Assembly (NCBI GenBank): GCA_021108185.1
Contig: JAIORJ010000025.1
Coordinates: 1 to 33,979 of the forward strand
DNA length: 33,979 nucleotides
Direction of reading: 5' to 3'
Origin: Methanococcoides sp.
GTDB taxonomy: Archaea; Halobacteriota; Methanosarcinia; Methanosarcinales; Methanosarcinaceae
Position numbers and translations under genes: made by a program. Of the stretch, positions 25,860 through 33,979 are shown piece after piece (position 1 is the stretch's first letter; every line of letters starts with the position of its first letter). Under the pieces are notes generated by a model. It saw only the letters and a program-made list of their open reading frames with translations, searched no databases and had not been told where the DNA came from.

Positions 25860-26783
25860 TCATATGGTCAGACCTTCTGAAAATGCTTCGCTTATTATCT
25901 CTAAGTTCCCCACATAGTCCTTTGCAAGAGGGTCAACAACCACTACTTTTCCATCTATTGCAGAAGCGATGGTCTCGGCACTCTGTTTGCTGAATTGGGC
26001 TTGTACGAAGATGGTCTTGATGTTCTTTTCCTTTGCCTTATCGATGACCCTTTGCATATCCTGGGGGCTTGGTTCCTTCCCCTCGTTCTCGATAGTTATC
26101 ATATCGAGTCCGTATTCTGTTGCAAAATAACCCCACGATGGATGGTATGTCATGAAGCTTCTCTCTTCCCCTTCCATCAGTTTCTCCCTTATCATTGCAT
26201 CAGCATCATCGAGCTCTTTTAGGTAGCTCTCTTTGTTCTTCAGGTAGATGTCCTTGTTCTCAGGGTCTATCTCTATCAGGCCAAGATAGGTGTTCTCTAC
26301 CATTATTTTAGCATTAATGGGTGATGTCCATACATGGGGGTCTGATCCTTCATGCGCATGATCTCCATCTTCCAAATGTGTGTTCTCTTCCCCATCATGC
26401 TCTTCCGTTTCAGTGTCGATCATGTCGATCCCTTTTGAACAATCAACAATAAGCAGATTTTCGTTAATTCCTTCGATCTTCCCAAGCCACACTTCTTCAA
26501 AAGGCAATTCCGATCCAACTATGAAATAAACCCTTGCTTTTGTAAGTTCTCTTAGCTGCCCCGGGCTTGGCTCATGGGTTGCAGGGCTGGCTCCTGGTGG
26601 TATCATGAGGACGGTATCAACATTATCTCCAGCTATCTTCTCTACAAATTCCTGCTGCGGAAGGATGCTAACGGCAACGATAATTCTATCTTCCCCTGAT
26701 GCGCCCTCTCCATTGTCTATACAGCCAGCTGCTGATAATGTAGCTATCAACATTATTAGTGTGAGGATATTTATCGTTCTCAT
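25860..26783 (-). CDS. Zinc-type ABC transporter substrate-binding lipoprotein (ZnuA-like)
   Basis: The 307-residue protein captures divalent metal outside the membrane. It has a signal peptide with lipobox LSAAGC (C21 lipidated). The cluster A-I metal site histidines are H70 (ATHEPSPGQ), H150 (DPHVW) and H214 (TYHPSWGYF), with a late aspartate in VVDPLAKD. Between them is an acidic, histidine-rich loop (about 124-147), a feature of zinc- rather than manganese-specific members that is thought to gather Zn. GGAG lies upstream of the ATG at 26783. It is the first gene of the operon. A nested inverted repeat about 65-115 bases upstream is a likely metal-responsive operator. Confidence 0.94.
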   Translation of the reverse strand: MRTINILTLIMLIATLSAAGCIDNGEGASGEDRIIVAVSILPQQEFVEKIAGDNVDTVLMIPPGASPATHEPSPGQLRELTKARVYFIVGSELPFEEVWLGKIEGINENLLIVDCSKGIDMIDTETEEHDGEENTHLEDGDHAHEGSDPHVWTSPINAKIMVENTYLGLIEIDPENKDIYLKNKESYLKELDDADAMIREKLMEGEERSFMTYHPSWGYFATEYGLDMITIENEGKEPSPQDMQRVIDKAKEKNIKTIFVQAQFSKQSAETIASAIDGKVVVVDPLAKDYVGNLEIISEAFSEGLTI

Positions 26784-26848
26784 AATTGCTCCGCCATCCT
26801 TTTTTAAAAAGATCCTGCTATTTAATTCGGATAATTTTCACATCATAT

Positions 26849-26899
26849 GTTCGGAATGCTATTTTTGGTACGATACCAAATTTAGTGTTCTGTCCGAAC
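26849..26899. promoter_or_regulatory. Nested inverted repeat upstream of the metal importer, putative metalloregulator operator
   Basis: The inner dyad TTTGGTA-CGA-TACCAAA (26864-26880) is a perfect 7-bp palindrome. An outer pair, GTTCGGA (26849-26855) and TCCGAAC (26893-26899), encloses it. The structure lies 66-116 bases before the znuA-like ATG in the 301-base gap shared with the divergent acetolactate decarboxylase gene. The 17-bp inner site has the size of a DtxR/MntR- or Zur-type operator. The regulator is not in the window, so the assignment is inferred from position. Nothing else gene-like is visible in 26784-27084. Confidence 0.5.
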
Positions 26900-27084
26900 T
26901 TTAATTATGCTCATTTTTAATTCATTTATATAACTAATAGGTCTAACACAAATTGGTGGCATATTTTATTTAATAATTTTGCTCAATGCCAACTTTTATA
27001 CCGGGCACTAAAGAATACAAATATTTAATAATACTATTTATATTCTTATGCAGTATTTGTTGTAGTTGCTCGGGAGATATACAA

Positions 27085-27912
27085 ATGGCTAAAAGGACCT
27101 TATTGATACTGTCTATCATTCTATTGACATGCTCTCTTCTGTTCTCCGGATGTGTGGGGCAGAATAGCAATGAACTTAATGCTGTGCAGGCCGACGTGCA
27201 AAACGATGTGCTCTATCAAGTATCGACCATCGATGCCCTGCTTGAGGGACTTTATGATGGTGAGATAACGATCAAAGAGCTAAAAGAAAAAGGCGATACA
27301 GGTCTTGGAACCTTTAACACACTCGATGGTGAGATGATAGTGATAGACGGTGAGGTCTATCAGATAAGGACCGATGGTCTCGCGTATCTGGCAGATGACA
27401 CCATGCTCACTCCTTTTGCAGCGGTCACCGGGTTTGCAGCAGATGAGGTAATTGTCATGCAAGAAATGGTAAATTCTTCAGAGGTCGCTTCTATGCTGGA
27501 ACAGGCATTGCCTTCTAAGAATATCATGTATGCTATTAGAATAGATGGCAATTTCAGCTCGATGAAAGTTCGCAGCGTTCCAGCACAGGAAAGGCCATAT
27601 CCTTTGCTTGTGGATGTGGTTGCAAATGAACAGGCAGTGTTCGAACATGAGAATGTGGAAGGCAGCATCGTAGGTTTCTGGCTCCCTTATTATGTAGAGG
27701 GCATGAACGTCCCCGGATATCATTTCCATTTTATCGATTCAGAACGTACCGAAGGTGGACATGTTCTCGATTATACGCTTATTGATGGTACTGTGAGCAT
27801 AGACCACACAACAGGTTTTGAACTGATGCTTCCAATCGATGATGATTTTCTTTCCGCCGATCTTCTAAGGGACAAAGGGGAAGAGTTGAGCGTTGTGGAA
27901 AAGGATGACTGA
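27085..27912 (+). CDS. Alpha-acetolactate decarboxylase, predicted lipoprotein
   Basis: The 275-residue protein matches acetolactate decarboxylase (BudA/AlsD), which turns 2-acetolactate into acetoin and CO2. The zinc ligand motif GYHFHFIDSERTEGGHVLDY gives the three expected histidines. The VGFWLPYYV-like segment and the N-terminal TLDGEMIVIDGEVYQI strand also match. Unusually it begins with a signal peptide and lipobox LFSGC (C23), predicting an enzyme anchored outside the membrane while acetolactate is made inside. The frame opens at 26986, but the ATG at 27085 is chosen because GGGAG lies about 9 bases upstream and it gives a normal lipoprotein signal. It is divergent from the metal importer. 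Confidence 0.88.
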   Translation: MAKRTLLILSIILLTCSLLFSGCVGQNSNELNAVQADVQNDVLYQVSTIDALLEGLYDGEITIKELKEKGDTGLGTFNTLDGEMIVIDGEVYQIRTDGLAYLADDTMLTPFAAVTGFAADEVIVMQEMVNSSEVASMLEQALPSKNIMYAIRIDGNFSSMKVRSVPAQERPYPLLVDVVANEQAVFEHENVEGSIVGFWLPYYVEGMNVPGYHFHFIDSERTEGGHVLDYTLIDGTVSIDHTTGFELMLPIDDDFLSADLLRDKGEELSVVEKDD

Positions 27913-28047
27913 GATAACGATATATCCGCCGGTCTCCTATCAATATATCAACGCTGATGATTTCAGCTCACCCATGATTCTTAAATAGGTTTGTAGCAAT
28001 AATGCGCTAAAAACGGAGATTATTATCCCATTTAAAAAGGTGAATAT

Positions 28048-29205
28048 ATGTACGCAGATAGAATCAATTCATTACCCCCTTATTTGTTCGCAACTATAGA
28101 TGAAGCTAAAGATGCTGTTAGGGCAAAAGGCGTCGATGTGATCGACCTTGGTGTCGGTGATCCTGACATGCCTACTCCTGAACACATCGTTGAATCCATG
28201 TGTGAAGCTGTCAGAGACCCTGCAACCCACAGATATCCTTCATACACCGGTATGATCGAGTTCAGGGAAGCTGTGGCAAACTGGTGCAAGGATACACGCG
28301 GTCTCGAGCTTGATGCTGCAACGGAGACATTGACGCTTATAGGTTCAAAGGAAGGTGTCGCACACATCCCTCTTGCTTTTGTTAACCCTGGCGATGTGGC
28401 ATTGATCCCTGATCCTGGATATCCTGTTTACAAGATCGGAACCCAGTTCGCAGGCGGAGAACCGCACATAATGCCTCTTCTTGAGGAGAATGGCTTCCTT
28501 CCTGACTTTGACGCAATTCCTGCTGACAAGCTTGCAAAGGCAAAGCTCATGTTCCTGAACTATCCGAACAACCCAACATCCGCTACTGCTGATGTGAAGT
28601 TCTTCAAAGAGGTCGTTGAGTTCGCAAAGAACAATGACATCACCGTTGTTCACGACAACGCATATTCAGAAATGGTCTATGATGATTACACCGCACCAAG
28701 CTTCCTCAGTGTTGATGGGGCAATGGATGTCGGTATGGAACTTTATTCCATGTCCAAGACCTACAACATGACCGGATGGAGACTTGCATTCGCTGTTGGT
28801 AACAAGGACCTCATAAAAGGCTTTGGAAAGGTAAAATCCAACATCGATTCCGGTGCTTTCGATGCAGTTCAGAGAGCAGGCATCACTGCTGTCTCAAGTT
28901 CACAGCAGTGTGTTGCTGATATGAACAGCATCTATCAGAAAAGGCGCGATGCACTTCTTAAAGGTCTCAGGGGCATCGGTCTTGATGCAAAGGCACCAAA
29001 AGCAACATTCTACATGTGGGTTCCTACTCCTGATGGATACGATTCCATGGGTTTCTCAAAGCTCCTGCTCGAAGAGTCCGGTATTGTTGCAACTCCGGGT
29101 GTCGGCTTTGGTGAATATGGTGAAGGTTACATAAGGTTCGCTCTTACTCAGTCTGTAGAGCGTATAGAAGAAGCTGTGGCAAGAATGGACAAGCTGACCA
29201 TCTAA
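28048..29205 (+). CDS. dapL: LL-diaminopimelate aminotransferase (DapL type) or close aminotransferase I/II relative
   Basis: DapL converts tetrahydrodipicolinate directly to LL-diaminopimelate with glutamate as donor, in lysine synthesis. The 385-residue PLP enzyme has the substrate-binding [10 protein letters not shown] (35-44), [16 protein letters not shown] (171-179), [10 protein letters not shown] and the Schiff-base lysine K237 in [13 protein letters not shown] late arginine in GEGYIRFAL binds the carboxylate. The MYADRI...PPYLFA opening is typical of the methanogen DapL2-like group. Aspartate or aromatic specificity cannot be excluded by motifs alone. AAGGTGAAT precedes the ATG, and a TATA-like TTCTTAAATAGG lies around 27978-27989. 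Confidence 0.88.
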   Translation: MYADRINSLPPYLFATIDEAKDAVRAKGVDVIDLGVGDPDMPTPEHIVESMCEAVRDPATHRYPSYTGMIEFREAVANWCKDTRGLELDAATETLTLIGSKEGVAHIPLAFVNPGDVALIPDPGYPVYKIGTQFAGGEPHIMPLLEENGFLPDFDAIPADKLAKAKLMFLNYPNNPTSATADVKFFKEVVEFAKNNDITVVHDNAYSEMVYDDYTAPSFLSVDGAMDVGMELYSMSKTYNMTGWRLAFAVGNKDLIKGFGKVKSNIDSGAFDAVQRAGITAVSSSQQCVADMNSIYQKRRDALLKGLRGIGLDAKAPKATFYMWVPTPDGYDSMGFSKLLLEESGIVATPGVGFGEYGEGYIRFALTQSVERIEEAVARMDKLTI

Positions 29206-29262
29206 GGTCAGGCAATAACCATACCACAAAAACTACAATAAACGTATAGCAGAATAAATAAC

Positions 29263-29301
29263 AGAACAGTGCCACCATCTCGGTGGCCCATGTTCTTTTT
29301 T
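29263..29301 (+). terminator. Terminator between convergent dapL and aroC
   Basis: The 6-bp core stem GCCACC (29271-29276) / GGTGGC (29282-29287) is extended by an outer GAACA / TGTTC pairing after a small internal mismatch. A T-run follows at about 29295-29301 on the plus strand. It lies about 58 bases after the dapL stop. Confidence 0.75.
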
Positions 29302-29366
29302 AAAACGATATCTTCTTCTTTTTAAGATAATTTTCAAACAATGGTGTCTGGTTCAGCCGAAGGCTA

Positions 29367-30467
29367 TCATTGTTTCAAAAGCGAGTTCGGATGAATATGG
29401 CCGCTCCTTATCATGTGGTCGACCAGTACCAATGCCATCATCGCTTCTGCAACTGGGACCATTCGTGGCGGGATAGTTGGATCATGGCGGCCTTTGATGA
29501 TTATATCGCTGTTCTTCATCTCTTTTGTATTGACCGTCTGCTGCACCTTTGAAATGGATGGGGTAGGTTTTACACTTGCACGGCAGATTATGGGCATTCC
29601 TGTGGAAAGTCCTCCGAGTATCCCGCCGGCATTATTGGTCTGTGCGATTATCTTCCCGTCTTCTAGTACGAAAGAATCGTTCATCTGGCTTCCCTTCATC
29701 TGTGCAGCCTCATTTCCAATCCCTATCTCAACACCTTTGACAGCACCGATGCTCATGATCGCTTTTGCTATATCGGCATCAAGTTTATCGAAAACAGGCT
29801 CTCCTATTCCCGGTGGCAGACCGATGGCTATTATTTCGACAACACCACCTATGCTTTCATGTTCTTCCCGTGCTTTGCCAACCTTTTCGAGCATCAATTG
29901 CGCTGCTTCCAGATCGGCACACCTTACAGGTGTCTTTTCAAGATGTTCCTTTATTGTATCAAAAGGCATCTCTTTTGCACGAATACCGCCAAGTTCTGTC
30001 ACATGTGCAATGATATCAATGCCAAAATTTGAAAGGATCTCTTTTGCAACAGCTCCTGCTGCAACCCTTCCAATGGTCTCGCGTGCGGAAGAACGTCCTC
30101 CTCCCCGATGGTCACGGATCCCGTATTTTTCCATGTATGGGTAATCTGCATGACCCGGTCTGGGGAGGTCTTTGATATTGTCGTAAGAACTCGAATCAGC
30201 ATCCTTGTTCCATACCATCATGGAAATGGGTGTGCCTGTAGCTTTTCCTTCAAAGATCCCTGAAAGGATCTCCACTTTGTCTGCTTCAGAACGCGGTGTG
30301 GATACAGCGCTTTGGCCGGGACGTCGCCTGTCAAGCTCTTTCTGTACTATCTCTGTGTCAAGGGGAAGTCCTGCGGGTACGCCGTCAATAACGACTCCCA
30401 ATGCACGTCCGTGTGATTCTCCCCAGGTTGTTATCCTGAAGGAATGGCCAAAGGTATTTCCGGGCAT
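29367..30467 (-). CDS. aroC: Chorismate synthase
   Basis: AroC eliminates phosphate from EPSP to give chorismate, using reduced FMN, the last step of the shikimate pathway. The 366-residue length is normal. Signature segments are present: [20 protein letters not shown] (11-30), [19 protein letters not shown], the [28 protein letters not shown] region (in parts, about 103-130) and the C-terminal [19 protein letters not shown]. All FMN-contacting arginines and histidines of these motifs are intact. It is transcribed toward dapL and lies 29 bases after the CDF gene on the same strand, so the two may be co-transcribed. Confidence 0.97.
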   Translation of the reverse strand: MPGNTFGHSFRITTWGESHGRALGVVIDGVPAGLPLDTEIVQKELDRRRPGQSAVSTPRSEADKVEILSGIFEGKATGTPISMMVWNKDADSSSYDNIKDLPRPGHADYPYMEKYGIRDHRGGGRSSARETIGRVAAGAVAKEILSNFGIDIIAHVTELGGIRAKEMPFDTIKEHLEKTPVRCADLEAAQLMLEKVGKAREEHESIGGVVEIIAIGLPPGIGEPVFDKLDADIAKAIMSIGAVKGVEIGIGNEAAQMKGSQMNDSFVLEDGKIIAQTNNAGGILGGLSTGMPIICRASVKPTPSISKVQQTVNTKEMKNSDIIIKGRHDPTIPPRMVPVAEAMMALVLVDHMIRSGHIHPNSLLKQ

Positions 30468-30496
30468 GTTTATCTATTCCATTTGATGCTATTTTA

Positions 30497-31363
30497 TTAT
30501 TGTTCTTTCAGAGGGTCAATATGCACCATCACTTCAGAGACACCTTTTATTTTGCTCTTAAGGTGGTCCATTACTTTATGCGATATTGCATGTGCCTCGT
30601 AGAGCGGCATATCCGGTCTTACCATTATATGAAGGTCGATGTGGATGTCCCCAATACACCCTCGGGTCCTTATCTTATGACAGTTCTCAACACCTTCTAT
30701 CTCGTAGACAAGTGAGCATATCATGTCCTCTTCAAGCTGGGCTGCATCACAGAGGGTTTTACTGCTGCTAAGGATTATACTAACTCCAGCTTTTACAATG
30801 ACCGCTGCTATGACAAGTGATATCAGGGGGTCGATTATGGGGTAACCTGCTTCGACGGCTACCAATGCTACCAGGACAGAAAGGGATACGAATATGTCGC
30901 TTCTGGTGTGTATGGAGTCTGCAAGCAGGATCTCGCTGCTTAACTGTTCACCTTTCCGGCGTTCATATTCGGTGACCATGAGGTTAATTGACATTGTCCC
31001 TATCATTACCAGGAAGCTCAGGTTCGTTACATTGGGATGTATGTCCGAAGTGAACCTTGTAATTGAATTGTGAATTATTTCGAAACCCACGAAGATGATA
31101 AGGATCGCAATGATGATCGATGCAAGGGTCTCGAACTTCTGATGTCCGTAAGGATGGCTCTTGTCCGGAGGTTTTGCTGCCACGAAGATGGCGACAATTC
31201 CGACGATGTTGGATATTCCGTCAAAGAGGGAGTGATACCCGTCTGACTTCATACTGAGGGTATTTGTAAGTGTACCATAGACTATCTTTACAAAAGCGAC
31301 CAGAAAATTCAGTACCAGTATAATTGCTAATATCTGCTGGATCTTTCTTGAGCGTTCATCCAT
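30497..31363 (-). CDS. Cation diffusion facilitator (CDF) family metal exporter
   Basis: CDF proteins exchange protons for divalent cations (Zn, Fe, Mn, Co, Ni) across the cytoplasmic membrane, usually outward. The 288-residue protein has six transmembrane helices. The metal-site motif is SDGYHSLFDGIS in helix 2 with HxxxD-type HTRSDIFVS in helix 5, and the PPDKSHPYGHQKFE loop lies between helices 2 and 3. The cytoplasmic C-terminal domain (about 205-288) contains HKIRTRGCIGDIHIDLHIMV and ends HIDPL. The frame opens at a TTG (31375), but the ATG at 31363 is preferred. A minus-strand CTTTATAAGT at 31400-31391 predicts a transcript start only about 7 bases upstream. The substrate is not determined. 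Confidence 0.93.
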   Translation of the reverse strand: MDERSRKIQQILAIILVLNFLVAFVKIVYGTLTNTLSMKSDGYHSLFDGISNIVGIVAIFVAAKPPDKSHPYGHQKFETLASIIIAILIIFVGFEIIHNSITRFTSDIHPNVTNLSFLVMIGTMSINLMVTEYERRKGEQLSSEILLADSIHTRSDIFVSLSVLVALVAVEAGYPIIDPLISLVIAAVIVKAGVSIILSSSKTLCDAAQLEEDMICSLVYEIEGVENCHKIRTRGCIGDIHIDLHIMVRPDMPLYEAHAISHKVMDHLKSKIKGVSEVMVHIDPLKEQ

Positions 31364-31390
31364 GGTATATTGCAATTATATATTTGGGAT

Positions 31391-31400
31391 ACTTATAAAG
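31391..31400 (-). promoter_or_regulatory. TATA element for the CDF gene
   Basis: Minus-strand CTTTATAAGT is centred about 33 bases before the CDF ATG at 31363, which predicts a very short leader of about 7 bases. On the other side of the same 146-base gap, TTTAAATA at 31423-31430 is a candidate TATA for cooC on the plus strand. Confidence 0.45.
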
Positions 31401-31509
31401 GTATGTTGGGGGTTCGGAGTGGTTTAAATAATTATATCACGTACATATTGTGTATACGGCTTGTTAATAATCAAATTTTCATAGTTGAAACATTTACGAG
31501 GGTTGACCA

Positions 31510-32295
31510 ATGGTAAAGATCGCAGTTACAGGTAAAGGGGGTGTGGGTAAGACCACATTGTCCGGTACGATTGCAAGATTGCTTGCAAGGGATGGATATG
31601 ATGTGCTTGCTATTGATGCAGATTCGGATATGAACCTTGCATCTTCATTGGGAATTGCCGAGCCGCCATTGCCACTTACGAATTATAAGGAAATGATCGA
31701 TGAACGTGCAGGTGAGGCTGGCGGGATGTTCAAGTACAATCCAAAGGTCGATGATATCACGGACAAATACGGTGTCACTGGACCCGATGGTGTGAAAATG
31801 CTCGTCATGGGCACGGTAGAACGTGGCGGAAGCGGCTGTATGTGCCCTGCATCTTCTTTTTTAAGAGCGTTGCTAAGGCATGTGGTACTGAAGGATTCCA
31901 GTGCACTGATCATGGACATGGAGGCAGGCATCGAACATCTGGGCCGTGGGACCACACGCGGTATCGATCTTATGATCATAGTCGTGGAACCCGGGATGCG
32001 CTCCATAGAAACCGCAAGCAGGATAAAAGACCTTGCATCCGGCATTGGCATAGAACATCTTGCTGCTGTTGTCAATAAAGGAACTTCTTCGGATATCAAA
32101 CCTAAGCTTGCAGAACTTGGTATCACCGTACTTGGCGAGATCCCATTCTCTGCTGAGCTTATGAATGCGGATTTTGAAGGCAAGGCTCCTCTGGATTCGG
32201 GACTTGAGAACATCGCTCCATTCATTGAGATCAAGGACAGGATGCTTGAGATGATCGAAGGCTTCAAGGACGAAGAGACAAAGGATGAGAACTGA
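31510..32295 (+). CDS. cooC: CooC-type nickel-insertion ATPase for CO dehydrogenase
   Basis: CooC is a MinD/ParA-like dimeric ATPase that helps load nickel into CO dehydrogenase, in methanogens the CODH/acetyl-CoA synthase. The 261-residue protein has the deviant Walker A GKGGVGKTT (8-16) with the signature lysine, and the switch DADSDMN. The paired cysteines C110 and C112 in GSGCMCPASS form the metal site across the CooC dimer. DMEAGIEHLGRG carries the Walker B region. A TATA-like TTTAAATA lies at 31423-31430. Its 3' end overlaps a cupin gene by 11 bases. No CODH gene is in the window. Confidence 0.92.
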   Translation: MVKIAVTGKGGVGKTTLSGTIARLLARDGYDVLAIDADSDMNLASSLGIAEPPLPLTNYKEMIDERAGEAGGMFKYNPKVDDITDKYGVTGPDGVKMLVMGTVERGGSGCMCPASSFLRALLRHVVLKDSSALIMDMEAGIEHLGRGTTRGIDLMIIVVEPGMRSIETASRIKDLASGIGIEHLAAVVNKGTSSDIKPKLAELGITVLGEIPFSAELMNADFEGKAPLDSGLENIAPFIEIKDRMLEMIEGFKDEETKDEN

Positions 32296-32644
32296 ATATG
32301 CAAAGATAGAGCCGTTCATAACAAAGGATGGCTCTATAATAAGGGAGCTTATGCACCCCGATGGGGGTGGAAGTGAGAGGCAGAGTGTTGCGGAAGCCAT
32401 AGTTCCCATGGGCAGTTCAACCCTTGCACATAAACATCTGGTCGCAGAGGAGATCTATCACATAACGACCGGCAGTGGTCTCATGACCCTCGATTCAGAC
32501 ATTTTCGAGGTGAATGCAGTAGACACCGTACTGATCAATCCGGGTGTCGCCCACAAGATCGAAAATACAGGGAGCGAACTCCTGAAGATATTGTGTTGCT
32601 GCTCCCCTGCCTATTCACATGAAGATACTGAACTTCTGGAATGA
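32285..32644 (+). CDS. Cupin domain protein overlapping cooC
   Basis: The 119-residue protein is a single-domain cupin. Motif 1 is HKHLVAEEIYHITTGSGLM (about 50-68), giving two histidines and a glutamate as metal ligands, and motif 2 is VLINPGVAHKIENTG (82-96) with the fourth ligand histidine. The C-terminus contains a run of three cysteines (LCCCSP), which is uncommon. Its ATG lies 11 bases inside the 3' end of cooC, so translation is probably coupled. Small cupins include dioxygenases, isomerases and sugar- or metal-binding proteins; no specific role can be read. Confidence 0.87.
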   Translation: MRTEYAKIEPFITKDGSIIRELMHPDGGGSERQSVAEAIVPMGSSTLAHKHLVAEEIYHITTGSGLMTLDSDIFEVNAVDTVLINPGVAHKIENTGSELLKILCCCSPAYSHEDTELLE

Positions 32645-32673
32645 ACGCTTCTTCTTTCTCTTCCTCTTTTCTT

Positions 32674-33249
32674 TTACTCTCTGGAATAGGTTCCCATTAG
32701 CTCTCCCTCTGCAATGATGTGTTCCTGCATTGCCTCTTCCAGAGCTGTTCTCGTGGAACCTGATCCAATGTCAAGCATGGTGTCCAGTGCGTAGAACCTG
32801 AAAAAGTATCTGTGTGTTCCTGAAGGTGGACATGGTCCTAAATAATCTGTTCCTTTAGCACCATTAAGTCCTTGTACTCCCGGAATTGTGTTCTCCTCGA
32901 TAATTGATCCTGGCTCAATGTTCCATACTATCCAGTGGATGAACGTTCCTCTCGGAGCATCGGGATCATCGACTATCAGCACAAGGCTTACGGTATCTTC
33001 AGGCAGGATGCCGGGAACGAGTTCCGGATTGATGTTATCCCCATCACAGGTATAGCGTGAGGGAATCTCCCCGTTGTTCTCAAAGGCACTTGTCGAGATG
33101 GTGAACGTTTCCTGTTCAGGCACATTATCCTCGTCCTCAATTATTTCCGGTATCGGTTCAGGTTCATCAGTATCAGTGGTCGTACAGCCCGATACTGCCA
33201 TGATCAGTATTATTGTAGCTAATGTAAAGATCTTCATCAATGTACGCAT
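32674..33249 (-). CDS. PEBP-family (YbhB/YbcL, Raf kinase inhibitor-like) lipoprotein
   Basis: The 191-residue protein has a signal peptide with lipobox AVSGC (C22), an acidic, proline-rich spacer (about 26-48) and a phosphatidylethanolamine-binding-protein fold (about 50-191). The hallmark ligand-site motifs are VDDPDAPRGTFIHWIVWN and GPCPPSGTHRYFFRFYALD. Prokaryotic PEBP proteins have no settled function. This one is predicted to be anchored outside the membrane. AGGGGTAA lies about 8 bases before the ATG at 33249; an in-frame ATG at 33237 would also leave an intact signal. It is convergent with the cupin gene, with 29 bases between the stops. Confidence 0.92.
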   Translation of the reverse strand: MRTLMKIFTLATIILIMAVSGCTTTDTDEPEPIPEIIEDEDNVPEQETFTISTSAFENNGEIPSRYTCDGDNINPELVPGILPEDTVSLVLIVDDPDAPRGTFIHWIVWNIEPGSIIEENTIPGVQGLNGAKGTDYLGPCPPSGTHRYFFRFYALDTMLDIGSGSTRTALEEAMQEHIIAEGELMGTYSRE

Positions 33250-33356
33250 TTCAATTACCCCTATCTTACATTTGGCTGTACCTTTAATAAATTATATATT
33301 GAATAGGAGTTTTTCAACCACATTGTTCGATAAAGTCCTAACAATCATTGGAGGCA

Positions 33357-33979
33357 ATGCTGTTGAAAGTGGCAAGGAATATCATATCAAAGTCGCAAAA
33401 TATTGCAAAGGTTGAGAGGTTCAGGCTGAGCCTCCAGCTTATTGGCCTTGCCATCTTCATCTATTTTGGCTCACAGTCAACATTCTATGTCGTGCTCCTG
33501 TCCGTTCCTATTGCTTTGCTATTTGGTCCGGTCTATTGTGGCTGGATGTGCCCAAGGGGCATGTTCCAGAATATCATTGGTTCAATGGGAAAAAGGGTAC
33601 TCGGTAAAAGATACAATAAATTTATTCCAAAAAGCATCCATAAACCGTTACTATATTTCCGCTATGTAGTGTTGCTTTTCTTACTGACTGCTCTGGTGTC
33701 GTATGAATTCCAGCTCATTGATGATCTCATCATGGAATCCGTGGTAATAGATGGTCTGCTATTGATCATGGTGGTTTCGATACTGCTTTCCTTTTTCGTG
33801 GACAGGGCTGCATGCAGGTATTTCTGTAAAGAAGGGGCAGCGGCTTCATTGACTAACCTGGTCAAGATAAGGAAGATAAGGCGTGATGCTTCGCTTTGCA
33901 ATTCATGTGGTGTGTGTGACAGGGTGTGTCCGATGTGGATCGATGTGTCGAAGAAGGATGATGTCAGGGATACTGCCTG
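33357..33979 (+). CDS. NapH-like polytopic 4Fe-4S membrane protein, partial at right edge
   Basis: The open frame runs off the right edge. Its 207 visible residues show an N-terminal membrane helix and the motif CGWMCPRGMFQN (about residue 63 on), two further hydrophobic segments, CRYFCKEGA (about 155-163), and a ferredoxin motif CNSCGVCDRVCPM (about 183-195). This is the layout of NapH/YccM-type proteins, which pass electrons between membrane quinone-like carriers and soluble partners; the partner here is unknown. GGAGG at 33350-33354 is only 2 bases from the ATG at 33357 but 8 from an in-frame TTG at 33363, so the TTG may be the real start. It is divergent from the PEBP lipoprotein gene. 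Confidence 0.85.
   Translation, partial: MLLKVARNIISKSQNIAKVERFRLSLQLIGLAIFIYFGSQSTFYVVLLSVPIALLFGPVYCGWMCPRGMFQNIIGSMGKRVLGKRYNKFIPKSIHKPLLYFRYVVLLFLLTALVSYEFQLIDDLIMESVVIDGLLLIMVVSILLSFFVDRAACRYFCKEGAAASLTNLVKIRKIRRDASLCNSCGVCDRVCPMWIDVSKKDDVRDTA

Noticed and set aside
29413-30144. Long plus-strand open frame of 243 codons
   Set aside because: It lies wholly antisense to aroC, which has all chorismate synthase motifs. The antisense frame has no recognisable domain and a composition typical of a shadow frame.
31440-31458. Imperfect dyad CGTACATATTGTGTATACG between the CDF gene and cooC
   Set aside because: The arms pair only with a bulge and the region is A/T-rich promoter DNA, so the symmetry could be chance. 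It is too weak to list as an operator.
1-33979. Mobile element, prophage or defence system
   Set aside because: No transposase, integrase, restriction, toxin-antitoxin or Cas-like protein was seen, and the gene content is core methanogen metabolism throughout.

Overview
The window is chromosomal DNA from a methanogenic archaeon, most likely a cytochrome-containing member of the Methanosarcinales (Methanolobus/Methanococcoides-like). This is inferred from gene content. It holds a coenzyme F430 (cfb) biosynthesis cluster, archaeal lipid genes (sn-glycerol-1-phosphate dehydrogenase and a CarS-type CDP-archaeol synthase), an archaeal-type tRNA-splicing endonuclease, GatD, a PurP-family ligase, an archaeal Pilin_N protein, a CooC-type nickel ATPase and CcmF-type cytochrome c maturation proteins. 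Promoters look archaeal (A/T-rich TATA elements, some predicted leaderless starts) and most genes carry GGAGG/GGTG-type ribosome binding sites. I saw no rRNA, tRNA, CRISPR array, insertion sequence or prophage.

Layout. 1-3.3 kb: 3' part of the window-edge carS gene (minus), a divergent rubrerythrin gene with a clear terminator, then two overlapping genes that together form CcmF but in reversed order (C-terminal half first). 3.3-5.1 kb (minus): AlaX tRNA-editing protein and EndA tRNA endonuclease. EndA is the last gene of the long minus-strand F430 operon at 4.0-10.3 kb, transcribed cfbA-cfbE-cfbD-cfbC-cfbB-endA. cfbC is broken by a frameshift at about position 6763. A 368-base gap carrying a dyad lies upstream of cfbA. 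10.7-13.1 kb (minus): a DUF2150 protein, a UPF0179 protein and egsA. 13.1-15.9 kb (plus): two polytopic membrane proteins (DUF63 and SpoIIM-like), then a purP-family gene. 16.1-16.9 kb (plus): a small ribbon-helix-helix-like protein followed by a type IV pilin-like protein and a strong terminator. 16.9-19.7 kb (minus): argH-gatD. 19.8-24.1 kb (minus): two large sensor histidine kinases. 24.2-26.8 kb (minus): a zinc/manganese-type ABC importer (binding protein, ATPase, permease) with an operator-like nested dyad upstream and a terminator downstream. 27.1-29.2 kb (plus): a lipoprotein acetolactate decarboxylase and a DapL-type aminotransferase. 29.4-31.4 kb (minus): aroC and a cation-diffusion-facilitator transporter. 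31.5-32.6 kb (plus): cooC overlapping a cupin gene. 32.7-33.2 kb (minus): a PEBP-family lipoprotein. 33.36 kb to the right edge: a truncated NapH-like polytopic iron-sulfur protein.

How the genes fit together. The cfb genes make F430, the nickel tetrapyrrole of methyl-coenzyme M reductase. CooC is linked by family knowledge to nickel insertion into CO dehydrogenase, and the ABC importer and CDF exporter handle divalent metals, so metal handling recurs in the window. CcmF supports c-type cytochromes of the electron transport chain. The rest is housekeeping: amino acid synthesis (argH, dapL, aroC), purine synthesis, tRNA quality control and charging, and lipid synthesis. The observations most worth checking are the cfbC frameshift, the split and order-swapped CcmF, the 24-bp tandem repeat inside the cfb operon, the nested dyad before the metal importer, and the predicted extracytoplasmic acetolactate decarboxylase.
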